Part shown: positions 48,440 to 58,763 of the stretch, piece by piece
Position numbering within the stretch: position 1 is the first letter of the stretch
Layout of the letters: every line of letters begins with the position of its first letter
DNA from: Neocallimastix lanati (nom. inval.)
Taxonomy: Eukaryota; Neocallimastigomycota; Neocallimastigomycetes; Neocallimastigales; Neocallimastigaceae
DNA: 64,000 nucleotides
Reading direction: 5' to 3'
Assembly (NCBI GenBank): GCA_016946835.1
Contig: JACVTC010000045.1
Span: 342,501-406,500, forward strand
The notes under the pieces: generated by a model
What the model was told of the DNA's origin: nothing
What the model saw: the letters and a program-made list of their open reading frames with translations, nothing else
Databases searched by the model: none
Position numbers and translations under genes: made by a program

Positions 48440-49590
48440 TCTTGATAATTTTTAAAGATATTTCCACTACTACGCCTCTTCTTCAAAAGGATTTCTTACA
48501 AAGATGAATCCCTTTTTTTATGTTCTATCCAGATCGCTTCACTAAGAACACAAATAGAGTTGTATTCGTCATCTCCTGATTATATGGAACCGCAATGAAC
48601 TTGGCTGCCTCTTTAATAAAGAATAAAGACCTTTACCTTAATGATTACGAATCAATTATTGGAAGATTTAAATCTACTTTCAGAAATAATGATGCCACTT
48701 TTACGGCTAACCAAAAACTTAGAAATATTATACAAAGATGGTTGGGCGATATAACTAACCTAACTAAGTATTAGAATTCAATAGGTATGTAAATAACTCT
48801 TCATAGAACAAATTTGCAAAGATGAACTCATTTCTTGCTGGCTTACTGAACCAGAGGCCACAAGTATTTTCGAAATGGTTCGTGGACCTAAGTTTCTCTA
48901 TACCATTCAAATAATTGTCTCAAGAATTGACTTCAGCTAATCTATCCAAAGAAATCCCTTTACTTCACAAAACCGAGGGAAAAAATCCTTAAATAACAAT
49001 AAGAAAAAAATTTAGTATTAATAAAAAGCTTCCCAAATCTAAATTTTAAGGAGCACTTACAAAAGAAGAAAAGGATAAAGAAAGAAGAGAAAACCTTTAC
49101 CTTTATTATGATTCCGCTGAGCACTCCCTTGAGAACTGTCCATTGAGAAATAGAAATTAATCATCAACTAGAAGTTCCCACATTACCGATCTCGATTCTA
49201 AGCCCACTTTAAGGCCAAGAATATCTGATTAACCTAACATTAAATTTTCAATTTTCGAATTCTCTCTCACTGCTTCCAATTTCATTACAAAAGTAAAAAT
49301 TCTTATGGATTCCAGTTCTCAATTTAATCCTATAGACATTATCTTCACTAAGGAAAATAACATTCCCTACTCTACAGAAATGAATATGCCTAAAGTGTTC
49401 GTATATTGGAAGTAATCAGCAAATCCTGACGAAATTATTTAAATCTTTCTTAAATACAATAATCATCACCGAAAAGCTATATTCTACATTGTGCATTTCC
49501 CATTTTATCTGGTTATCCTTGGCACTGGCTACTTATCAACCTTCAACCCAACAATTAACTTTTCAACCAAAGAATTAACTTTTATTTCAA
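48440..49590 (+). pseudogene. Ty3/gypsy gag-protease relic, right arm
   Basis: Readable Gag pieces: FYPDRFTKNTNRVVFVIS, then MNLAASLI and LNDYESIIGRFKSTF, typical of Ty3-type capsid regions. Near 49080-49150, ENLYLYYDSAEHSLENCP resembles a zinc knuckle with two cysteines lost. Near 49297-49370, KILMDSSSQFNPIDIIF matches the protease active site with DSG turned into DSS; near 49505-49583, LVILGTGYLSTFNPTINF matches the ILG...W...NP end of the protease. Stops and shifts are frequent. It is a different, older family than the intact Ty3 element (which has no knuckle). Confidence 0.72.
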
Positions 49591-50463
49591 ACTAATATAC
49601 AAGTATTTGTTTTATCCTACCGTTAAAATATCTTTTCCATATTGAATCAGATTACAAATTAATACAATTGAAACTAATATACACTAAAGTACAAAATATA
49701 AAGAAATATAAATATAAATAAAAAATATATCCAATTAAAAATAGAAAAAAAAAATAAATAATTAAAATTAATATGAAATTTTTCTTTGTCGTGTATTTAT
49801 CAATTATTTTAGTAAAATAAACCACTTGTATATTTTGTTAAAGTGAATATGTTTTTTGTGTTTTATCTTTTAATATTTGTTTTTTTTTTCGATTAATAAG
49901 ACCCTGTATTAAGTAATTATTTTCTGTAAAAAAATAATGTATTAACTAAAACGTAAAGGTAAATAAAATGTTAATAGTGAAAAACTAAAAAAAAAAAAAA
50001 AAAAAAAAAAAAAGACACCTATCCCTTAAATAAAGTCTTAAACACAAGCTTTGGAGTGAATCAATCTCATATATTTCAATTTACAAATGCTACATGAGTT
50101 TAAATCATACTATTAAAAAATTATATGCAAAATAATATTAAAAAATAAAATTCAATGGATTCATTACAACGATAATATATAGTAACTATATGATATTATT
50201 AATTATACTACATATCCAGTTTAAAACAATGTAAAACATCAGGTTCACTTATTGTAGCCTTCCCATATTCCAAATTTTCTCTCTTCATACTAGAAGCCAC
50301 TTAAGAAAGGATAAATGTCGATTATCATCAGAATTACAGAAAACTGTAATTTGTATACCCGATATAAGACATTCCTTTTCCTTCAACCCTGAATAAAATT
50401 TGAAAAATAGTCCATATCTTTGGCATTAAATTAATGAGATCTATATAAAAAAATAGTATAAGG

Positions 50464-50505
<42 letters not shown>

Positions 50506-50606
50506 ATTATTTTAATAAAAACTAATTAATAATAATATTAATAATAATAACATATATATATTAAAATTATTATATTTTCTTTAAAAAAAAGAACGAAAAA
50601 ATAATC
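49591..50606. other. No gene recognised between Ty3 relic and tRNA-Ser
   Basis: Mirror of 18838-19866. A runs at about 49986-50013 and 50467-50504; the rest could be decayed Ty3 Pol sequence but shows no motif I can name. Confidence 0.4.
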
Positions 50607-50688
50607 CGTCACCTGCAGGACTCCAACCTGCGCTCCCAAAGGGAAATGGCTTAGCAGGCCACCGCGTTAACCACTCCGCCAAAGTGAC
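50607..50688 (-). tRNA. tRNA-Ser(GCT), copy 2, with broken B box
   Basis: 82 nt, anticodon GCT, intact acceptor stem (GTCACTT/AGGTGAC). The T loop reads TTGGAGT instead of TTCGAGT: the invariant C56 is G. Known: C56 is the key base of the Pol III B box, and its change in yeast tRNA genes strongly lowers TFIIIC binding. The gene is therefore probably silent, though T6 follows at 50601-50596. Confidence 0.93.
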
Positions 50689-50705
50689 TACGTTTTTTTT
50701 CTTTT

Positions 50706-51385
50706 TGTAAGAATATAGATTTATTTCTTATAAAATAATCTATCTTCTTATTTAATTAATTTATATTTCATTTATATTTCAATATTTATTAACATGTAAA
50801 AAATATATTAATTTATCCAAATTAATATATTGAAAAATAATGTAAACAAATTTGTTGTAATGTATTAATTGCTTAAAAATATTATTTATATTTTATTATT
50901 TCAATTAGTTGATAATTTATAAGATTTTAGCAATCGGTTAATTAATTTTTTCCCCAATATTATTATGATTGGGTTTTTATTAATTAATACGATGATTAAT
51001 ATATTAGAATATTAATCGAAGTTATTCAGGTTTTTCTACTAATCTTTTCCTGAATATCAATTTGTTAAGATTAGATACCTTTATTTGATTTGTTAACTTT
51101 ATCTTATCTATTTTATTTATTTAATAATTACATCTATTTAATAATTTCATCTATTAAAATAATTATAAATAAAAAAGTATAAAAGAACTCAAATTTCTTT
51201 GATTAAAGAAATTAGAGGTATTATTATATAATGCTATATAATAAATTAAAAGAAAATAAAGTCTTTTTGTTTATTTCAATATTTAGTGTTTATAATAAAC
51301 TCTATATAAAGTTAAGTATAAATTTTTATATATTAAAATATTAATAATCTAGTTATAGTTAGTATATTATAAATAGATTATTACA
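50706..51385 (+). repeat. Solo LTR of Ty3 family B, 680 bp, 17 nt upstream of tRNA-Ser
   Basis: Starts TGTAAGAATATAG, ends GATTATTACA, and is flanked by a perfect 5-bp duplication CTTTT (50701-50705 and 51386-51390). Exactly 17 nt (50689-50705) separate it from the tRNA 5' end. TATA box at 51178-51185 with a 9-bp hairpin (AATTTCTTT/AAAGAAATT) at 51192-51213. Confidence 0.92.
51023..51074 (+). promoter_or_regulatory. Interleaved inverted repeats in LTR family B
   Basis: TATTCAGG (51023-51030) pairs with CCTGAATA (51049-51056); CTAATCTT (51039-51046) pairs with AAGATTAG (51067-51074). Helix 1 has other bases than in the intact Ty3 LTR but still pairs fully: a compensatory change. Confidence 0.7.
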
Positions 51386-52318
51386 CTTTTGTTAAGGAAT
51401 GAACAAATAATGTTAATTTTATTATTTTTCATAAAAATAACTTAACCACTAAAATTAAATTATTTATTTCCTTACTTGGGGAACTTTCTTATGTTCTATT
51501 ACTGCCAAATTATTACTAATATTAAATTTATTATTATTAATATAAATTCTTTATTAATATCAATACTTTATTATTAAAATTAATACTATATTATTAATAT
51601 CAATATTATTATCAATATCTAGTTTTATTAATATGATTTATTCTATCAATATTTTATTATTAAAGAAAATTTTATTTTACAAATATTACTAATACAGATT
51701 ATTTATTATTAATAAAAATTAATATAATTAATAATGATTTAAAAATATTTTACTTAAATCCATGATCCTTGTCATTAAAATTAGTAATACTTCCTTCCAA
51801 AATACACCTTATTTATAATAAGATTAATAATAGATAATAATCTAAAATACTTTTATTTAAAAATATTATAAAATTAAATAATACTCTATTACTAATAGTT
51901 CTGTAAAAGTAATAAAATTATTTTTAAAATATATTATCACTACAATTAATAATAAATAGTTTAGAATTTGATAATATGTAATAATTATTTATTATAATAG
52001 AATAGATTATGAATTTATAATTTAAATACAATTCAAACATGTAACTCTAAGATATTCTAAAGAAATGGCTTGACCATTTCTAACGATAAAAAAAATATAA
52101 ATATATGAGAAAATTGTATTTTAGAAAAATATATCTGAAAAAAATTATAATCTTATTAAAGAAATTAATTTATTTTTAGTTTTTAATTGAATAATTTTTA
52201 TTAAATAAATAAATAAAATATTTTAAAAAAAGATATAGTTTAATTTTTAATTTTTTTTTTTATTTTAGTGTTTATTTCTATATTTATTATTATTCTGTCC
52301 CGAACCTCAACACTTTCA
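51386..52318. other. Intergenic, no gene recognised
   Basis: AT-rich. On the minus strand TGTTGAGGTTCGGGACAG (about 52312-52295) looks like a possible LTR start of yet another family, but no partner end was found. Confidence 0.35.
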
Positions 52319-53151
52319 TGTAAGAATCTATAATTATTTGTTAACAAATAATTATATTTTCTTAGTTAAGTTATTATAACTATAACTTTATTTAATTTCA
52401 TATAATATTTATTAAATTTATTTAATTTAATTTTAAATATTCATTAATTTAACAAAATTTATTTAATTAATTTTAAATAATATATTTACAATATGTTAAA
52501 CTCTCTACTGTAACTAATGTATTGTATTGTATTCTGTATTTTATTAACTATTTAATTTTATATTTTTAATATAAGGATAAATTATATGATCGAAATATCT
52601 TTTATTATTTTATTCTTTTATTTTCGATCATTAGATTAGATTGGAAAATCGGTTAATTAAGATTTTTTCCAATTACTTTTTAGAAGTAATCGGTTTTACT
52701 TAATTAATGCGATGATCGATATGGATAGAATATCGATCGAAAACTTATCTAGGTTTTTCTATCTAATCTTTTCCTAGATAAGAGATTTATTAAGATTAGA
52801 AAACCCTTTCTTATTTAACCTTATTTTCATAAAAAAAATATAAATAAGGCTCTTGAGTTCTCTTTGAGAAATCAAGAGTCATTATTATAAAAACATAGTT
52901 ATAATAGTAACAATTTTATATTTTTAACTTTAATAAATTAATAAAATATTTTATTCAAAAAACATATTTTAAAATCAAATTTATACAAACAATTCTTCTC
53001 TTACTTCTCGTGTTATTATTATAATTAATTTTATAATAAACTCTAAAAGTAAAAAAAATTTATCTTATTTTATTTTCTCAACTTAATGAATTAGTCGTTA
53101 AGTTGTAGTCAATAATTCTATTTTGAGTTAGTTCTTAATAGAATTATTACA
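52319..53151 (+). repeat. Solo LTR of Ty3 family C, 833 bp
   Basis: Starts TGTAAGAATCTATAATTA, ends GAATTATTACA. TATA box at 52839-52846, then a CTCTTGA/TCAAGAG hairpin (52850-52878). Flanks TTTCA and GTTCG agree only in the middle three bases, so no clear target duplication. Confidence 0.82.
52744..52800 (+). promoter_or_regulatory. Interleaved inverted repeats in LTR family C
   Basis: CTTATCTAGG (52744-52753) pairs with CCTAGATAAG (52773-52782); TCTAATCTT (52762-52770) pairs with AAGATTAGA (52792-52800). Confidence 0.7.
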
Positions 53152-53309
53152 GTTCGTTACGGAACTATTAGATATTTAGAATTAGAAATAATTATTAATA
53201 AAAAATGTTAGTAATATTAACTATATTAAATGATAAATATTAAAATATTAAAATAATTATAAAATTAGTTATAGTAAATTCGATACATGTATTAATTATT
53301 ATTTTTATT

Positions 53310-54090
53310 GTAATACTTATTAAATTTTTATTATTAAATTTTTATTATTAAATTTTTATTATTAAATTTTTATTATTAAATTTTTATTATTAAATTTTTA
53401 TTATTAAATAATTTTTATTATTAAATTTTTATTATTAAATTTTTATTATTAATTTTTTATTATTAAATTTTTATTATTAAATAATTTTTATTATTAAATT
53501 TTTATTATTAAATTTTTATTATTAAATTTTTATTATTAAATTTTTATTATTAATTTTTTATTATTAATTTTTTATTATTAAATTTTTATTTTTAAATTTT
53601 TATTATTAATTTTTTATTATTAAATTTATATTATTAATTTTTTATTATTAAATTTTTATTATTAAATTTTTATTATTAAATTTTTATTATTAAATTTTTA
53701 TTATTAAATTTTTATTATTAAATTTTTATTATTAAATTTTTATTATTAAATTTTTATTATTAAATTTTTATTATTAAATTTTTATTATTAAATTTTTATT
53801 ATTAAATAATTTTTATTATTAAATTTTTATTATTAAATTTTTATTATTAATTTTTTATTATTAAATTTTTATTATTAAATAATTTTTATTATTAAATTTT
53901 TATTATTAAATTTTTATTATTAAATTTTTATTATTAAATTTTTATTATTAATTTTTTATTATTAATTTTTTATTATTAAATTTTTATTTTTAAATTTTTA
54001 TTATTAATTTTTTATTATTAAATTTATATTATTAATTTTTTATTATTAAATTTTTATTATTAATTTTTTATTATTAAATTTTTATTCTAA
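53310..54090. repeat. 14-bp satellite with 398-bp higher-order duplication
   Basis: Tandem ATTTTTATTATTAA units with variants. The same order of variants (AAATAATT, TTAATTTTTT, TTTATATTATT) begins near 53406 and again near 53804, 398 bp later, over about 260 bp. Confidence 0.88.
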
Positions 54091-54643
54091 TCCAATCAAA
54101 TAACTATTCTAAATGTACAAAAAGAACAAAGTAGTACAATACTTTAATTCTCTCTCTTTTTCTTACAACTACAACTTTATTATTATATTATTCTTTTGTT
54201 ATTTTAGAGTTAAATAATAAATTTAAATAGTTAAATTGAAATAAAATTAGTTTAAATAATTAAATAAGATTAGATTAAATAATTAAATTAGAATAGTTTA
54301 ATAATTAAATTAGAATAGTTTAAATAGTAAAATTAGCATAGATTAAATAATAAAAATAAAATTGTTTATTTTAAATAAAGTTAAATTAAAAATAATTTGA
54401 GTGTTGTTTTTAAGTGTTTTAAAATTTTAGTGTTTAATGTTTAGAGTTAATAATTATTGATGAATAATTAGATTATTTAGATTAGGTTTAAAATTATTTT
54501 TAGTTATTTTAGTTTAGTTAAATTATTTAATATTTAGATTTTTAAGTTAGAATAATAAATTAGAATAATAAAATAGAAAATAAAATTTCTTTAGTTATTA
54601 GAATATATTATTTTATTAGTAAAACTCTTCAATACTGTACCAT
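54091..54643. other. AT-rich stretch with loose AATTAGAATAGTTTAAAT repeats
   Basis: From about 54200 to 54380 a degenerate unit around ATTAAATTAGAATAGTTTAA recurs. No gene is seen. Confidence 0.45.
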
Positions 54644-54648
54644 GTTTG

Positions 54649-55489
54649 TGTAAAGAATTATAATTATTTTTCAAAATAATTATTATTCTTTATTAAAAAA
54701 TTAATATTTAAAGTTTATTATTTTATAAAATTTTATGAATAATTTTATTATGTCACATAGTAATTATTAATGAATGTTATTGTTTTAAAATTTATTTACA
54801 TTAAATTAAATTATCAATAATTAATATATTAAATTATTATAATGTATTATTGTATTAAAATAATGATAAATTCTATTTAATTAAAAAAAATTAAATTATA
54901 TTAAAATGATAATTTTATTTAATCAAGAAATAATTAAATTATATTATTTCTTGGACTTTTAATTAAGAAAATTAAAAGAATTAATTATTTAATTATACTT
55001 GTGATTAAATATTAATAAAATTAATATATAATTAGTTAATAAGTTTTCTCCCTTATTCGGGTTTTCTTATTAACTAAAGATTGATGTAATTAAACACAAA
55101 TCGAAATCTATCTAGTTTTTTCTTCTAATCTTTTTCTAGATAGAAATAATTTTCCAAGATTAGAAATCAAATTAATATAAATAGGACTCTTGATTCTTCT
55201 AAAAATAATCAAGAGTTATTATTATAAGAAATTATAATAATTAACACAAATATTTTAAAATTACTTTTAATAAAAAATTTTTATAATAAAATAATTTCTA
55301 AAATACTCTTGACCTACTTTTAGTGTTGTTTATTATAATCTTATAATAAGCTCTAAGTTTTAATATTTTCGTTTTCAATATTTTAAATTATATTTTTTAA
55401 TTTTATCTCAATTAATAATATTTTTTATTATTAATTGTAGAAAGAATTAATTATTAATATAATTAAATATTTTTAATTAATTCTTTACA
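54649..55489 (+). repeat. Solo LTR of the intact Ty3 family, 841 bp
   Basis: The same TGTAAAGAATTA...TTCTTTACA ends and very similar sequence to 6747-7581. Perfect 5-bp target duplication GTTTG at 54644-54648 and 55490-55494. No tRNA gene is next to it. Confidence 0.95.
55108..55165 (+). promoter_or_regulatory. Interleaved inverted repeats in the solo LTR
   Basis: The CTATCTAG/CTAGATAG and TTCTAATCTT/AAGATTAGAA pairs are kept, although neighbouring bases have changed. Confidence 0.65.
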
Positions 55490-55494
55490 GTTTG

Positions 55495-56248
55495 ATAAGA
55501 ATGTACTAAATAATGCATTCTTAATTAAATTTACGATTTATTTCTAATACATTATGTGTACATTATTATCTTTGTACTTTAATAAATTTTTAAATCCAAA
55601 GATCAAAAATTAAATCAAAAATTATATTAAACTTTATATTTTTATATTAAATCTTATATTAATAATAATATTTTTATATATTTAAAACTTATATTAGCAA
55701 TATTAATAATAAATCTTATTTTTTATTAATAATGAAAATTTTTATTAATAATATTTTTTTTTTATATATCGATAATTAAAATTTATATATTATATTTTTA
55801 ACTTTTATTATAAAATTTTATATCAAAATGTTTTATTTTATATTGACAAATATTTTAGATTGTAATAGTAATTATAACCAATTAAATAAATTCTTACTAG
55901 TAATATTTTAGATAAATTATAAAAAAAAAAAAAAAAAAAAAATTGGTTTTATTAATATTATAAATGGATTTTATCTATATTGTTTTAACTAAATTTTATA
56001 TAATTGATTACAAAAATCATTTTAAATTTAATAGTTTTTATAAAAAAAAAAATGTAATAATATAAAATTAATGGCAAGAAACAACTTTTATGCCTTGAAA
56101 AAAAAAGTATAAATAGTTGTAAATTTTGCTACCAATTTTTATAAAATCATAAATTAATAAAATTAATAAATAAAATAATAAAGAAATAAATAAAATTTGT
56201 ATTTCCTTTACTTTTATTTTTATTTAATTCTCTAAAACCTTAACATGT
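55495..56248. other. Intergenic, no gene recognised
   Basis: AT-rich with one A run of about 22 bases (55921-55942). Nothing else recognised. Confidence 0.4.
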
Positions 56249-56746
56249 TGATAAATAACAAAATTAATAAATCTTGAAAATTTATTATACATAAAATCAA
56301 AACTAACCTTAGCCAATTTTAATAATAATTTAATAAAATAAAATAAATAAAAAAAAAAAAAAAAATTAATTAATTAAATAAATCAAATAAATTAAAAATT
56401 ACATAAATACTTAGATAAGAAAGAAATAATATATATTTTTTTTCAAAATAAAAATATTAAGATTAAATTTAAAATAAAATAATTAATTTTTATAATTAGT
56501 TTTATAATAATTTTTATAATTAATTTTATAATTAAATAATAATTTTATAATAACAAAATTAATTAATTTAAATAACAAAATATTTTTAATTATTTTTATA
56601 ATAAACAAATTTATTTATTTTATCATTAAATATTTATTTATTATTAATTTTATTACTTTTATTTTATTTAATTATTCTTTTTATTTATAAATTATAAATA
56701 GTTTAATTTTAAAGAAAAATATAAATACTTGTAAATATTTCATGTA

Positions 56747-56778
<32 letters not shown>

Positions 56779-57010
56779 ATTTTATAATTTTAATAATTTT
56801 AATTTTTATAATGTTTAATAAATTTTAATAAAAGATTTATAAAATAAAATATTAGAAAACAAGTGTTCTAATAAATCAAATTTTTAGTGTTATTTTTAAT
56901 AAAACATTTTTTTTAATTCATAAATAACTTATACAGTTATTACTAAAATAAATTGAAATTATCATTTTTTAATTCTATATTAAAATTAAGATAATTTCTA
57001 AAATTTATCA
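56249..57010 (+). repeat. Diverged solo LTR of the gag-protease element family
   Basis: Starts TGATAAATAACAAAATTA like the 1111-bp LTRs, keeps the block ATAGTTTAATTTTAAAGAAA, and ends ATTTATCA. Flanking 4-mers ATGT and TTGT differ at one base. The end is less certain than the start. Confidence 0.55.
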
Positions 57011-57014
57011 TTGT

Positions 57015-57960
57015 TGATAAATAATGAAATTATAAAATTAAAATAAATAATAAATAATAAATTCTTATTTAACTTAACCCAAAATTAATTCTTTTAGAAG
57101 TCCCGAAATCAATTTAAGAAAATTAATTAAAAGAAATAAATGAAAATAAAAATAATAATAATTTAATTAATTATTAACAATTTTAATTAAAACTAAAATA
57201 AATTAATAATTAATATTCTTATAAAATTATAAATAAACAAAATAATAAACAAATTTAATAAATTGTAAATAATAAATAAACAAATTTATAAACATTTCAA
57301 AATTAAAATTAAATAACTGAATAATCTTTAAATTATCTTTTATTTAAAATAATCATTATTTTATTTATTTTATAACTCAACTGTTATAAACAAATTATAA
57401 TTAAAACTAGTTTATTTTAATACTTTATTTGTAAATATTAATAACAATTATTTATTTTATTTATTTTATTGTTTATAAATGTAAATAGTTTAAAATCATT
57501 GAAAAATATAAAAGCATGTAGATATTTCTTATAGATTATTCTTTATTATTAATAATTTCAATAAATGATTTTATATATTTTATTAGTTATTAATAATCAA
57601 ATTATGATTATTAATAATTTCAATAAATTATTTTATATAGTCTATTAGTTGTTAATAATCAAATTTTTATTATTAAAAATTTAAATAAATTATTTTAAAT
57701 AATAAATATTTTATTTTATTATTTTATTAATTTTAATAATTATTTTTCTTTTATTAATTCAAATAAAAATTAATAATTAAATAAATAAAAATTAATATTA
57801 AAATAAAACAATTTTTTTTAATAAAACAAATTTTGTGTTCTAATAAAACATATTTATTTTAAATTTCTTAAATTTTTCTTAAATTTTTCTTAGTATTTGT
57901 ACCCTTATTCACTTCTACAAAATTTAATTTTTGTAGATTAAGAATATCCGGTACAAATCA
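57015..57960 (+). repeat. Solo LTR of the gag-protease element family, 946 bp
   Basis: Aligns along its length with the reverse complement of 17631-18741, from TGATAAATAATG to GGTACAAATCA. Perfect 4-bp duplication TTGT at 57011-57014 and 57961-57964, the same size as for the full element. Confidence 0.9.
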
Positions 57961-57966
57961 TTGTGG

Positions 57967-58763
57967 TGTAAGAAACTATAATTAGTTGTTAAATAATTAT
58001 AATTTCTTTATTTGATTATTTATCTATTATATAATTTATACATTCATTCATTAAATTAGTAATTATTTATCAAGTTAATATGTATTTGTACATTTAATTA
58101 TAGTTTTAATTTAATTAAAAAAATTTTTTTCTTTAAATTTATTTAGTATACATTTATTTTATTTAATTTATTTAATTAATTATAAATTTTATTAATTTCT
58201 ATAGTAATGAATTAATCATTTAATTATTATTTTTAATTAAAATTTGAATTAACTTATTCGGACTTTAAAGTTTTTTATTTTCTTATTAAAATATAAATTA
58301 ATTTTATCGGACTTTAAGGTTTTTTCTAATTTATTATAATAATAAATTGGTTTTTCCTTAAAGAACTTATCTAGTTTTTTCTTCTAATCTTTTTCTAGAT
58401 AAGATAATTGTTATGATTAGAAAAACTCTTAAAATTATTATTTTATATAAAATTTTATTATATAATTTTTCGTATAAATAGCTATTGATTTCTCTAAATT
58501 TTTGAGAAATCAAGAGTTATTATTATATAACAAATATTAAATAAATATATAATAATAATAAATAAAATCTACAACAATTTCATTAAGTGTTCTTTTTATT
58601 TTGTGTAGTTTATTATATTTGTTTATAATAAACTCTTCTTTGTCAGATAAGTTAAAACTTTCTTTATTTTTTCTAATTGTTTTCTTATTTTCACAACTTG
58701 ATGTTAATATCAGGTTGTAGTTAATAATTTTGTTATAATAAATATTATAATGAAATTATTACA
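57967..58763 (+). repeat. Solo LTR of Ty3 family D, 797 bp
   Basis: Starts TGTAAGAAACTATAATTA, ends GAAATTATTACA. TATA box at 58473-58480, then a 10-bp hairpin TTGATTTCTC/GAGAAATCAA (58485-58513). Flanks TGTGG and CGTGA share only the middle GTG. Confidence 0.85.
58366..58422 (+). promoter_or_regulatory. Interleaved inverted repeats in LTR family D
   Basis: CTTATCTAG (58366-58374) pairs with CTAGATAAG (58395-58403); TTCTAATC (58382-58389) pairs with GATTAGAA (58415-58422). Confidence 0.7.

Larger units (their letters stand above)
35925..50693 (-). repeat. Right arm of the giant inverted repeat (about 14.8 kb)
   Basis: Reverse complement of 18751-33561. Its inner end lies inside a copia relic that reads on from the spacer on the plus strand, so this arm is probably the ancestral one. 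Confidence 0.95.

Noticed and set aside
18751-50693. Palindrome as an assembly artefact
   Set aside because: Arms differ by substitutions, indels, satellite structure and tRNA sequence, and carry different upstream insertions. It cannot be fully excluded without reads for the inner, near-identical part.
52314-53156. Target duplication for LTR family C (TTTCA/GTTCG)
   Set aside because: Only three of five bases agree; that is no better than weak. Family D (TGTGG/CGTGA) likewise.
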